From: Gammaproteobacteria bacterium
Lineage (GTDB): Bacteria > Pseudomonadota > Alphaproteobacteria > UBA828
Direction of reading: 5' to 3'
Length of the DNA: 16,535 bases
NCBI GenBank assembly: GCA_002714015.1
Contig: PAWF01000010.1
Span: 41,964-58,498, forward strand
A program made the position numbers and the translations under genes. Of the stretch, positions 8,049-15,437 are shown in pieces. Under the pieces are notes generated by a model. That model had not been told where the DNA came from. It saw nothing but the letters and a program-made list of their open reading frames with translations, and searched no databases. The first letter of the stretch is position 1. Every line of letters begins with the position of its first letter.

Positions 8049-8307
8049 TTTTTTTCTCTTTTCTTTATTAGTATCATTTTATATGGCAGGTCACTGTTTT
8101 TTCTTGCAACATAGTGTGATAATGAGCATACGATTGTCGAGTAAAGTTTGAAATGTATATGATTCATTGCTTAACATATATATTCTAAATTAAAGAAATA
8201 AGAATACAGATTGTTTAAATAAACGCTGATCATAGTCTAACTCTTGAAATAATTTTTACAAACTTTTGGTTTTACACGCATTAATCAAAAATAGGCGCTA
8301 TTAAATT
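8049..8307. other. Divergent intergenic region between argH and the propeller gene
   Basis: This 259-bp AT-rich stretch must contain the divergent start signals of the argH cluster (-) and the exported-protein cluster (+). Candidate -35-like boxes exist (TTGAAA at 8244-8249, TTTACA at 8255-8260 and 8271-8276), but none pairs convincingly with a -10 at 16-18 nt. No RNA gene or small ORF was recognised. In many relatives a TlpA-type thioredoxin gene is divergent from argH at this place; it is absent here. Confidence 0.4.
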
Positions 8308-9483
8308 ATGACTTTTACATCAAATTTTTCACGATTAATTTTAGCATTAGGCATAATCTTATTTTCTTCAAATATTCTTTTTTCAGAGGTTAATGCATCT
8401 AATAATGTTGATAGCTATATATTTGTTCCAAATCGTGGCTCATCAGACATTACAGTAATTGATAGTCGTACAGATGAAATAGTAAGACGGATAGGCGTAG
8501 GCTCTGTCCCTCACCAGGTAGTAGTTTCTACTGAATTAGATAAACTTGCAGTCACAAATTCTGCTGATGATACAATATCAATAATTGATTTGAACACATT
8601 CTCGGTAGTTTCTACAATTAATCTTGACCAAGAACCTGAGCATATAGCAATGAATCCCTCAGGTGATTTGATAGCGGTAGGAAATATTGCAGCAGGTACT
8701 ATTTCACTAGTTTCTCTTGAGATTGATAAAGAGATACATAGAGTTAGTGGATTATACGAGCCACATAATATGACATTCAACTCAGATGGTGATCATCTGT
8801 TTGTAGGGAATTTAGGTGCGAATATTGTGAGCGTTATCAATGTTTCTAGTGGGAAAGTGATTGATGAAATTAGTGTAGGTGAGCATAAAATGATTGCTTC
8901 CTCACACTCAAATGAAAACGAGTATCAAGGAGTTATTAATATTACAAGTACTCCTAATGGCAAGGTAGGTTTTGCTGCTTATGGAGAGGGTGACATTATG
9001 GCTGTTATAGATATGGATTCTCGTCAGGTAATTAAGAATGTTGAGCTTGGTGACCTACCATGGCGCGCTTTTACATCACCAAGTGGGGCTTACATGATAG
9101 TTCCTAATAATGGTGATCAGACTGTTTCTATTTTTTCAGCTAAGACTTTTGAAGAGATAGCCAGGCTTCCTGGTGGAGAGGACATGACAGGAGTAAATAT
9201 TGGGTGGTTTGATTCACTTGCCTATGTAATTAGTCGAGGAGAGGACAAAGTAATTGTAATTGATCTCACTAAAATGGAGAAAGTAGGTGAATTACTGCTA
9301 GCTGGTTCGCCAGAAACAGGAGTGGTTACTCCTGATGGGCTTAAGCTATATATCGCACTGTCTGGTAGCAATGAGGTGGCTGTAATAGATGTAGAAAAAA
9401 TGAAAATCATTAAACGCATTGGAGAAGTGGGTGAGGAGCCTTGGGGTGTTCACATGGTGGGTGCGATTAATTATTGCCACTAA
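8308..9483 (+). CDS. Exported YVTN/YncE-like beta-propeller protein
   Basis: The 391-residue protein starts with a signal peptide (hydrophobic about 8-25, probable cleavage after VNA near residue 30). About seven 40-residue repeats follow, of the type 'YIFVPNRGSSDITVID...V..I.VG..P': for example 'KLAVTNSADDTISIID', 'HLFVGNLGANIVSVIN', 'YMIVPNNGDQTVSIF' and 'KLYIALSGSNEVAVID'. These are YVTN-family blades as in YncE and the cytochrome d1 propeller. It is therefore expected in the periplasm or at the surface, binding a ligand, DNA or a partner; no enzymatic motif is visible. The only cysteine is residue 390 in the terminal Tyr-Cys-His. The gene is the first of three co-oriented genes for exported proteins and overlaps the next by 38 nt. 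Function unknown. Confidence 0.85.
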   Translation: MTFTSNFSRLILALGIILFSSNILFSEVNASNNVDSYIFVPNRGSSDITVIDSRTDEIVRRIGVGSVPHQVVVSTELDKLAVTNSADDTISIIDLNTFSVVSTINLDQEPEHIAMNPSGDLIAVGNIAAGTISLVSLEIDKEIHRVSGLYEPHNMTFNSDGDHLFVGNLGANIVSVINVSSGKVIDEISVGEHKMIASSHSNENEYQGVINITSTPNGKVGFAAYGEGDIMAVIDMDSRQVIKNVELGDLPWRAFTSPSGAYMIVPNNGDQTVSIFSAKTFEEIARLPGGEDMTGVNIGWFDSLAYVISRGEDKVIVIDLTKMEKVGELLLAGSPETGVVTPDGLKLYIALSGSNEVAVIDVEKMKIIKRIGEVGEEPWGVHMVGAINYCH

Positions 9484-10240
9484 TATAGTCTTAATTTACC
9501 CCATCCTAAATTCACATGGCTATGATTTTGATAAGCAAACACCAAATAGTGCCTCAAGAATTTTACAAGAAGCAATAACTGTTTCTGGTCTTAAAGAGGA
9601 CTTAGCAAAAGATATAGGCAAACAATGCGAATATGAAGAAATTTGCGTTGCTAGGAAAATCGCAGAAGTTTTAGGTGAATATTCCAATGTTATTGCTGTC
9701 AATTCTCGGTCAATTGATGAAAGGCGCCTTGCTAAAATTAACCCCTCTATCAAAAATATATATACCCAACATGGGAGTATAAAAACTATCCAACTTGATC
9801 GTTTTGGTCGAAAAGCAGAATGGGAGGTAGCAAAGGCATTAAAGGGTTTTAAAACAGTTATCATTGACCTCAGAGAAAATGTGGGAGGTGATCTCTCCAG
9901 AATGATTAGAGTTGCTGCTCTTTTTATAGGCCCTAAGAAAAATGCATTTATTATAAAATCTCATAACTACAATGAGTCTATAGATATACCGACACCAATA
10001 TATTATTTAGATAATCAAGAAATAATTCTAATTATCAGTAGAAAAACAGCGAGTAGTGCAGAATTATTCTCGATACTTTTAAGAAGGTACGCACAGGCAA
10101 AATTAGTAGGTGAGAAAACACAAGGAAAAAATGAGTTACTTAAGGTTGTACCTGTAAATAACAGGTTTCGTATATCTCTTCCTGCAGGCGAATTTTTAAT
10201 TTTTGGAGAAGATATATCTGATGGTGTTTTGCCGGATTGA
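9446..10240 (+). CDS. Compact exported S41 (C-terminal processing type) serine protease
   Basis: The protein carries the S41 catalytic core: 'VIIDLRENVGGD' (about 138-149 from the GTG), TASSAE with nucleophile Ser203, and 'LVGEKTQGK' with Lys228. The Ser-Lys distance of 25 equals that in E. coli Tsp/Prc. At 264 residues it is much shorter than typical CtpA/Prc proteins, and no PDZ domain is visible. I chose the GTG at 9446 because AGGAG ends 7 nt before it and the product then starts MFTWWVRLIIATNIVL, a clean signal peptide; TTG 9419 and GTG 9461 are alternatives. It overlaps the propeller gene by 38 nt in another frame, so the two are coupled. One Cys pair (C-x5-C, residues 61 and 67) lies in the mature part. 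It is probably periplasmic; the substrate is unknown. Confidence 0.8.
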   Translation: MFTWWVRLIIATNIVLIYPILNSHGYDFDKQTPNSASRILQEAITVSGLKEDLAKDIGKQCEYEEICVARKIAEVLGEYSNVIAVNSRSIDERRLAKINPSIKNIYTQHGSIKTIQLDRFGRKAEWEVAKALKGFKTVIIDLRENVGGDLSRMIRVAALFIGPKKNAFIIKSHNYNESIDIPTPIYYLDNQEIILIISRKTASSAELFSILLRRYAQAKLVGEKTQGKNELLKVVPVNNRFRISLPAGEFLIFGEDISDGVLPD

Positions 10241-10292
10241 TTTTTTGTGATTGATATTAGATATTAAGATAAACTTTTACTAGGTGACTTAC

Positions 10293-10826
10293 GTGTATTC
10301 TAATAAATTCAAAAAATATTTGTTAGCATTAGCTTTTCTATGTCCGATAATATTTCTTCCTTTAAATATTCTCAAAGCCCACGAAATAGTTATAGATATA
10401 TTTACCTTTGAGCATCCATGGGTAAACGTACTGTCTGGATCTTCAAACGCGGCAATGTATGTAAAAATTATAAATAAAGGCGACCTTGCAGATCATATAA
10501 TTGGTGCGTCTTCACCCGCTGCTGACAGGCTAGAATTGCATTCACATTTTATAGATGATTCGGGTGTATCTAGGATGCGCCATGTTATGGCAATAGATAT
10601 TCCCCCTAAAGGATTTGTGGATTTAGCTCCTGGGGGGGGGAATCATATTATGTTAATTGGGTTGAAGGGACCATTTTTTGATGGCGAGCTAATACCAATA
10701 TCTTTGACTCTAAAAAATTCTGGAATATTAACGATTGACGCTGTTGTAGAATCTGTAGGGTTAAAACCAAAATTAAGTGAAGAAAGTGATGTATCAGATG
10801 CCAATAAATCTCATCACAAACATTAA
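10293..10826 (+). CDS. PCu(A)C-type periplasmic copper chaperone
   Basis: PCu(A)C proteins bind Cu(I) in the periplasm and help load the CuA site of cytochrome oxidase. From the GTG at 10293 the 177-residue product has a signal peptide (hydrophobic about 9-27, cleavage near KAHE) and a cupredoxin-like domain. Candidate ligands are His83/His85, Met95, His118 and Met120. The usual H-x10-M-x21-H-x-M spacing is stretched by one residue in each interval. An upstream GTG at 10284 is possible, but AGGTGA at 10282-10287 sits correctly only for 10293. The tail ends in SHHKH, a further likely metal ligand cluster. A run of nine G's (10632-10640) encodes three glycines. It follows the S41 gene by 52 nt. 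Confidence 0.88.
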   Translation: MYSNKFKKYLLALAFLCPIIFLPLNILKAHEIVIDIFTFEHPWVNVLSGSSNAAMYVKIINKGDLADHIIGASSPAADRLELHSHFIDDSGVSRMRHVMAIDIPPKGFVDLAPGGGNHIMLIGLKGPFFDGELIPISLTLKNSGILTIDAVVESVGLKPKLSEESDVSDANKSHHKH

Positions 10827-10897
10827 TAAGATTAAATATTAGATAACTTATATTTGAAATAAAAAGTGCCTAGACCTTAGTAGCTTGAATATAATTT

Positions 10898-10915
10898 ACT
10901 TTTTTAAAGTTTTTA
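10898..10915 (+). terminator. Weak terminator-like hairpin after the copper chaperone gene
   Basis: ACTTT-TTT-AAAGT followed by a T-run lies in the 86-bp convergent gap between the copper chaperone and the 3-hydroxybutyryl-CoA dehydrogenase gene, touching the latter's stop codon. The stem is only 5 bp and AT-rich, so support is weak. Confidence 0.2.
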
Positions 10916-11785
10916 TCTGGTTGGGGAAGGTCTATCGCCTGAATAATCATAAAATCCCTTACCTGTTTTTCTGCCCAGCCATCCAGCTTCAACGTATTTT
11001 GCAAGTAATGGGCATGGTCTATACTTACTGTCTGCAAGTCCTTCGTAGAGTACTTGCATAACAGCATGACAGGTATCTAGCCCAATAAAATCAGCGAGTT
11101 GAAGGGGCCCCATTGGATGATGAGCCCCTAACTTCATTGCTGTATCAATAGCTTCAACGTTTCCTACACCTTCATAAAGTGCATAAATTGCTTCATTAAT
11201 CATCGGTAAGAGAATACGATTTACAATAAAGGCAGGAAAATCTTCTGCCATAGCAGGGGTTTTACCCATGCGAATAGTTACTTCGCGAACTGTTTCGTAA
11301 GTTTCTGCATCAGTTGCTATCCCACGCACTAACTCCACAAGTTCCATAACGGGAACAGGGTTCATAAAATGCATACCCATAAACTGACCAGGTCGATCGG
11401 TGCTTGCAGCTAAACGGGTGACAGAAATAGAAGACGTATTAGTACACAAAATTGCCTCTGGTTTTAAAACACCATGTAGGCTTGAAAAAATTGATTTTTT
11501 TAGTTCTTCGTTTTCAGCGGCCGCTTCAATAACTAGATCACAATCCTTAAGATCCGCCACATTTTCTCCTGCACTAATATGCTTAATAGCTGTTACTTTT
11601 TCAGCCTCGCTAAGAGCTCCTTTTTGAACCTGTCGTCCAAGGTTTCGTTCAATTAAGGCAAAAGCTTTCTTCAGCTGTTCTTGGTCTACATCAATCATTT
11701 TTACAGAGAAGTTATTAACAGCTGCAACATGGGCAATTCCATTTCCCATTTGTCCACAACCTATAACACCAATATTTTTAATCAT
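10913..11785 (-). CDS. 3-hydroxybutyryl-CoA dehydrogenase
   Basis: This NAD(P)-dependent enzyme interconverts 3-hydroxybutyryl-CoA and acetoacetyl-CoA. The 290-residue protein opens with [14 protein letters not shown], a Rossmann GxGxxG at 9-14. The catalytic-type segments NTSS (116-119) and [13 protein letters not shown] (His139) follow, then the C-terminal domain with '[14 protein letters not shown]', '[16 protein letters not shown]' and the closing '[11 protein letters not shown]'. The length matches single-domain Hbd/PaaH proteins. The frame is open further upstream, but the ATG at 11783-11785 has GAGG 8 nt before it and gives the standard N-terminus. It lies 10 nt after etfA and completes the etfB-etfA-hbd operon. 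The acyl chain length preference is uncertain. Confidence 0.94.
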   Translation of the reverse strand: MIKNIGVIGCGQMGNGIAHVAAVNNFSVKMIDVDQEQLKKAFALIERNLGRQVQKGALSEAEKVTAIKHISAGENVADLKDCDLVIEAAAENEELKKSIFSSLHGVLKPEAILCTNTSSISVTRLAASTDRPGQFMGMHFMNPVPVMELVELVRGIATDAETYETVREVTIRMGKTPAMAEDFPAFIVNRILLPMINEAIYALYEGVGNVEAIDTAMKLGAHHPMGPLQLADFIGLDTCHAVMQVLYEGLADSKYRPCPLLAKYVEAGWLGRKTGKGFYDYSGDRPSPTR

Positions 11786-11795
11786 GAGAATTGCC

Positions 11796-12749
11796 TCAAG
11801 TTTTAGAGATTTCTTGGTTGTCCAACTCATCAGAAAGTTCTGGGAGTGCTTTGAAAAGGTCTGCTACTAACCCGTAATCTGCAATTTGGAAGATTGGCGC
11901 TTCTTCATCTTTATTGATCGCAGCAATTACTTTGCTGTCTTTCATGCCAGCAAGGTGCTGAATAGCTCCTGATATCCCAATCGCTAAATAGAGTGTAGGT
12001 GCTACTACTTTGCCAGTTTGACCTACTTGATAGTCATTAGGCACAAATCCAGCATCCACAGCAGCGCGGGAAGCTCCAATAGCAGCCCCAAGCTTATCTG
12101 CTACAGATTCAATTAATACAAAGTTTTCACCTGATTGCATCCCTCGACCACCAGAAATTATAATTCCTGCACTAGTAAGTTCAGGTCTTTCAGAGGCACT
12201 AACATCAAGACGTAAAAATTTTGACTTTCCAAAATCATCAGTGGATGGAATATTTTCAATCGTAGCATTGCCCCCACTGATTTCAGCTGCATCAAATGCT
12301 GTAGCTCTAACAGTTATAACTTTGATGGTGTCTAAGCTTTTTACTGTGGCTATTACATTACCTGCATAAGTCGGGCGAAGAAAAGTATCTTGATCTACTA
12401 TTCCACTTATGTCTGATATTTGGGCAACATCTAGAAGAGCTGCAATACGAGGGGTAATATTTTTACCTGCGGTTGTAGCAGTAGCCATTATATATTTGTA
12501 AGCTCCGCCAATTGAAGCTACTAAATGAGCTATATTTTCTGCCAGCCCATGCTCATATATTGGATTATCTGTATACAAGACTTTTGTAACTCCAGTTACA
12601 AGGCTTGCACTTTTAGCAACGCTTTCAGCATTATGACCAGCCACAATTATGTGAACTTCCATATTCAATGATAATGCTGCTGTAACAGAGTGTAATGTTG
12701 CACGTTTTAACTCTGAATTATCATGCTCTGCAATAATCAATACAGTCAT
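11796..12749 (-). CDS. etfA: Electron transfer flavoprotein alpha subunit
   Basis: EtfA carries the FAD of the EtfAB heterodimer, which takes electrons from acyl-CoA dehydrogenases and passes them to ETF:quinone oxidoreductase. The N-terminal domain (about 1-185) is followed by the C-terminal FAD domain with ISGGRGM (198-204), VGQTGK (242-247) and [14 protein letters not shown] (256-269), closing with 'DYGLVADLF'. At 317 residues it is standard. Its ATG shares one base with the etfB stop (TAATG), so the subunits are translationally coupled. No sign of the extra features of bifurcating ETFs was noticed. Confidence 0.96.
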   Translation of the reverse strand: MTVLIIAEHDNSELKRATLHSVTAALSLNMEVHIIVAGHNAESVAKSASLVTGVTKVLYTDNPIYEHGLAENIAHLVASIGGAYKYIMATATTAGKNITPRIAALLDVAQISDISGIVDQDTFLRPTYAGNVIATVKSLDTIKVITVRATAFDAAEISGGNATIENIPSTDDFGKSKFLRLDVSASERPELTSAGIIISGGRGMQSGENFVLIESVADKLGAAIGASRAAVDAGFVPNDYQVGQTGKVVAPTLYLAIGISGAIQHLAGMKDSKVIAAINKDEEAPIFQIADYGLVADLFKALPELSDELDNQEISKT

Positions 12750-13498
12750 TATATTACCTTAGCTTCATTATGTAGTTTATTTACAAGTTCAGTCACCGAT
12801 TCGACCATGACACCCGCTTCACGTTTTGCGGGTTCCTCTACTTTTAAAACTAACAGTCTTGGTTCTATATCAACCCCTAAATCCTCGGGAGATTTAATAT
12901 CTATTGGTTTCTTTTTTGCTTTCATAATATTTGGAAGTGAGGCATATCGTGGTTCATTTAGTCTAAGGTCTGTAGTAATTACAGCTGGCAGTTGGATTGT
13001 AATAGTTTCAAGTCCCCCATCTACTTCTCGAGTGACCTCTACTTCTTGTTCTGAAAAAACAACCTTTGAGGCAAAAGTTGCCTGAGGCCAATCAAGTAAT
13101 GCCGCTAGCATTTGACCAGTTTGGTTACTGTCATCATCAATTGCTTGCTTACCTAAAATTATTAGACCAGGTTTTTCTAATTCAGTGATAGCCTTGAGAA
13201 TTTTTGCTACTCCTAAAGGCTGAAGGTCTACGTCAGTTTCAATATGGATGCCACGATCTGCACCCATAGCTAGAGCTGTTCGCAGTGTTTCTTGTGTTTG
13301 TTTAGGGCCTGCAGATACTACTACAATTTCATCTGCAACACCTGACTCTTTAATGCGGACTGATTCTTCTACAGCAATTTCACAAAAAGGATTCATTGCC
13401 ATTTTCACGTTTGTTAAATCTACCTCGGAATTATCGGCATTAACGCGTACTTTTACATTATAGTCGATGGTTCGCTTCACGGCGACTAGTATCTTCAT
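12749..13498 (-). CDS. etfB: Electron transfer flavoprotein beta subunit
   Basis: EtfB is the AMP-binding partner of EtfA. It starts [18 protein letters not shown] and has '[17 protein letters not shown]', '[18 protein letters not shown]' and the family signature '[17 protein letters not shown]' around residues 177-193. Its length of 249 residues is normal. The ATG has GGAG about 10 nt upstream. It lies 146 nt downstream of the adenosyltransferase gene, a gap long enough for its own promoter, and overlaps etfA by one base. TCAGTCT/AGACTGA (13501-13507 and 13551-13557) form an inverted repeat whose one arm abuts the ribosome-binding region. Confidence 0.96.
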   Translation of the reverse strand: MKILVAVKRTIDYNVKVRVNADNSEVDLTNVKMAMNPFCEIAVEESVRIKESGVADEIVVVSAGPKQTQETLRTALAMGADRGIHIETDVDLQPLGVAKILKAITELEKPGLIILGKQAIDDDSNQTGQMLAALLDWPQATFASKVVFSEQEVEVTREVDGGLETITIQLPAVITTDLRLNEPRYASLPNIMKAKKKPIDIKSPEDLGVDIEPRLLVLKVEEPAKREAGVMVESVTELVNKLHNEAKVI

Positions 13499-13607
13499 TC
13501 TCAGTCTACTCCATGATTTTTGAGTTCTATTAAAGGCATATACAATTTAAAGACTGATTAAACACTCTGATATAGCATACTTTTTTGAAGACAAACGCAC
13601 AATATTG

Positions 13608-13652
13608 ACCGCTAAGGGCTAAGTCAACGGGAGCCGGGTATTTACTAGCGGT
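13608..13652 (-). repeat. GC-rich inverted repeat at the 3' end of the adenosyltransferase gene
   Basis: ACCGCTA (13608-13614) and TAGCGGT (13646-13652) are a perfect 7-bp pair, with GGCT (13617-13620) and AGCC (13632-13635) nested inside. The structure spans the stop codon of the adenosyltransferase gene and stands out as GC-rich in AT-rich surroundings. No T-run follows on either strand, so it is not a standard intrinsic terminator; an mRNA-stabilising or processing stem is possible. Confidence 0.4.
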
Positions 13653-14202
13653 TTGCACCTGGTTTCCATAAAACATCATCATTTCCATCGTTATTGAGGT
13701 GCCTTGCTAAGACAAAAAGGTGGTCAGATAAACGATTGAGATAAGAAATCACAAATGGATTTACCTTTTCCTTAGTTGCTAATTCAGTTGTAAGGCGTTC
13801 TGCTCTTCTTACGACGGTTCTTGCATGATGTAAGTATGAAGCTCCTGCGGTACCTCCTGGAAGAACGAAACTATTTAGTGGCTCTAGGTTGGCATTTATT
13901 TGATCTATCTGAGATTCTAATCTATCGACCTGTGTAGAGGTTACCCGAAGTGCCTCGTCATTAGTCTCTATAGGTCTGCATAAATCTGCGCCAATATCAA
14001 AAAGATCATTTTTAATAGAATCTAGCAACCCCTCAGATATTTTATCACAATTTAGGCGAGCTAATCCAATAACAGCATTTGCCTCATCAACTGTACCATA
14101 GGCATTAACTCGTAAATTATGTTTTGGAACACGAGCTCCACCTCCTAAAGAGGTTTCTCCAGAGTCGCCTCCTTTGGTATAAATTTTTGTAAGTCGAACC
14201 AT
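13645..14202 (-). CDS. PduO-type ATP:cob(I)alamin adenosyltransferase
   Basis: The enzyme transfers the adenosyl group of ATP to cob(I)alamin, giving adenosylcobalamin for enzymes such as methylmalonyl-CoA mutase. The 185-residue protein shows the PduO/MMAB signature in order: KIYTKGGDSGETSLGGG (6-22), AYGTVDEANA (34-43), FDIGADL (68-74), VRRAER (131-136) and YLNRLSDHLFVLAR (154-167). Arg135/136-type and Asn-Arg residues for ATP and corrinoid binding are present. It starts 19 nt after the small membrane protein gene, with GAGG upstream. Its place before etfBA and a 3-hydroxyacyl-CoA dehydrogenase is common in alphaproteobacteria. It is sometimes named cobO or mmaB; those names are not interchangeable with CobA-type enzymes. 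Confidence 0.94.
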   Translation of the reverse strand: MVRLTKIYTKGGDSGETSLGGGARVPKHNLRVNAYGTVDEANAVIGLARLNCDKISEGLLDSIKNDLFDIGADLCRPIETNDEALRVTSTQVDRLESQIDQINANLEPLNSFVLPGGTAGASYLHHARTVVRRAERLTTELATKEKVNPFVISYLNRLSDHLFVLARHLNNDGNDDVLWKPGANR

Positions 14203-14221
14203 TGATATTTTTAACCTCTTT

Positions 14222-14416
14222 TTATTTCTCTACAAAAAATACAAGAATTGCAAGTAAACCAACTGCTAATAATTGTAGACCTACACGCCAACGCATTAAT
14301 ATATTAGACCGATTAGATTTTCCATCACCTGTATAAAAAGATCCAAGGCCTAGAAATAGTACTACAACTACTGCTCCCATGGCGATATATACAAAAATTT
14401 CTAATATTAAACTCAT
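14222..14416 (-). CDS. HIG1-like twin-transmembrane small protein
   Basis: The 64-residue protein has two hydrophobic helices (about 5-27 and 45-61) joined by a short polar loop. The sequence 'SNILMRWRVGLQLLAV' before the second helix matches the alphaproteobacterial 'twin transmembrane'/HIG1-domain pattern N-x-L-M-R-x-R-V-x-x-Q. HIG1 proteins in mitochondria associate with respiratory complexes; the bacterial role is not established. It is the first gene of the cluster leading to the adenosyltransferase and etfBA, and has a weak ribosome-binding site. Family call is good for so small a protein because of the motif and its typical neighbour. Confidence 0.82.
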   Translation of the reverse strand: MSLILEIFVYIAMGAVVVVLFLGLGSFYTGDGKSNRSNILMRWRVGLQLLAVGLLAILVFFVEK

Positions 14417-14470
14417 TTAAGTTTTCTGATGTCTTGCTTTCGATTTCAATTTAGTTTCATTAGCAATCTT

Positions 14471-14500
14471 TATATATGTGAATAATGTAATTTTTTTCAA
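14471..14500 (-). promoter_or_regulatory. Candidate sigma70-type promoter for the HIG1-adenosyltransferase(-etf) cluster
   Basis: On the minus strand TTGAAA (14500-14495) is followed after 18 nt by TATATA (14476-14471). It lies in the 97-bp gap between gluQ and the HIG1-like gene, about 55 nt before the latter's ATG. The region is very AT-rich, so chance matches are likely. Confidence 0.35.
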
Positions 14501-14513
14501 TTATTTACCTTTT

Positions 14514-15437
14514 TCATTTATTAATTTTTTTATCGGCGGTTTTAATCCAATCTAGTATCTGTCTATTATTCTCTAAAGAGAGTGCATCTCTTAGGTCATT
14601 TGGTGAAACACCTATTTTTCTTAGAGATCTTAGAGTAGATCCATAGTTGCGCTTGGAAAACCGTTTTCCATATTGATTTAAAAGCAAAGGGTGATGGAGA
14701 TATTGTGGGGCTTCATAACCAAGAATTTCCTGTAACAGTCTATGAATCGCTGTGGTTTCATAGAGGTCTTCTCCTCGCGTAACAAGGTTTATACCCTGAA
14801 TATGATCGTCTACTGTCACTGCTAAATGATAGCTAGTAGGTATATCCTTTCTTGCAAGTATCACATCTCCAAATATATCAGGTGAAAAACTATGCAGTCT
14901 GTCGTAAGGGTCTGTCCAAGTAAGATTTTTAGTATTTTGTAATGCTTTATCCATATTTAACCTTAGTGCAAAGCTCTCACCATTTAATTCACGCCTTTGT
15001 GCCTCTGTCGCGCTTAAGTGACGACATGTACCTGGATATTTAAGACCAGTATTTTGATGAGGTGCTATATTAATTGATGCAATTTCCCTTCTAATATCTT
15101 GGCGGGAGCAGAAGCATGGGTATATTAAATCACGAACTTTTAGTTCTCTTAATGCTTTTGTATAATCGAGTATATGTTCAGATTGACGTCGAATTGGTCT
15201 GGCTGACTTAATACCAAGCCATGATAGATCATCTAATATTTGAGATTCAAAGTCTCGACTACAACGTACTCGGTCTATATCTTCAAACCTAATAAGAAAT
15301 TGACCATTTTTTGAGTTTTGAGCATGGTTATATGCAAATACTGCTGCATAAGCACTGCCCACATGAAGTTTTCCTGTTGGACTGGGTGCAAACCTCGTAA
15401 CAATATTTTTTTCCGATTTTACGAGGTGGTTATTCAA
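14514..15437 (-). CDS. gluQ: Glutamyl-Q tRNA(Asp) synthetase
   Basis: GluQ is a shortened paralogue of glutamyl-tRNA synthetase that attaches glutamate to queuosine at the wobble position of tRNA(Asp). The 307 residues contain the HIGH-type motif in FAPSPTGKLHVGS (16-28), a zinc site of Cys108, Cys110, Tyr134 and Cys138, 'VTRGEDLYETTAIHRLLQ' and the KMSKS-type GKRFSKRN (256-263). The anticodon-binding domain of GltX is absent, as expected. The start is TTG at 15435-15437, directly after the TAG of the upstream CoA-transferase in the same frame. GGGGTGA lies about 5 nt before it, and no ATG or GTG exists in frame before the conserved core. Assignment is firm; the unusual start is an inference. 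Confidence 0.93.
   Translation of the reverse strand: MNNHLVKSEKNIVTRFAPSPTGKLHVGSAYAAVFAYNHAQNSKNGQFLIRFEDIDRVRCSRDFESQILDDLSWLGIKSARPIRRQSEHILDYTKALRELKVRDLIYPCFCSRQDIRREIASINIAPHQNTGLKYPGTCRHLSATEAQRRELNGESFALRLNMDKALQNTKNLTWTDPYDRLHSFSPDIFGDVILARKDIPTSYHLAVTVDDHIQGINLVTRGEDLYETTAIHRLLQEILGYEAPQYLHHPLLLNQYGKRFSKRNYGSTLRSLRKIGVSPNDLRDALSLENNRQILDWIKTADKKINK

Noticed and set aside
9419-9445. TTG 9419 as the S41 protease start
   Set aside because: It adds nine residues before the signal peptide, has no ribosome-binding site at a useful distance, and is weaker than the GTG 9446 with AGGAG.
10870-11067. Short minus-strand ORF overlapping the end of the 3-hydroxybutyryl-CoA dehydrogenase gene
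   Set aside because: It is an out-of-frame shadow inside a well-supported gene with no family resemblance.
10913-11830. 3-hydroxybutyryl-CoA dehydrogenase starting at 11830
   Set aside because: The extra N-terminal residues lie inside etfA and have no family similarity; the ATG at 11785 has a good ribosome-binding site and gives the standard MIKNIGVIG start.
13499-13660. Cobalamin riboswitch near the adenosyltransferase gene
   Set aside because: The structured DNA lies at the 3' end of that gene, not upstream, and no B12-box-like conserved core was seen in the gene's own leader (14417-14513).
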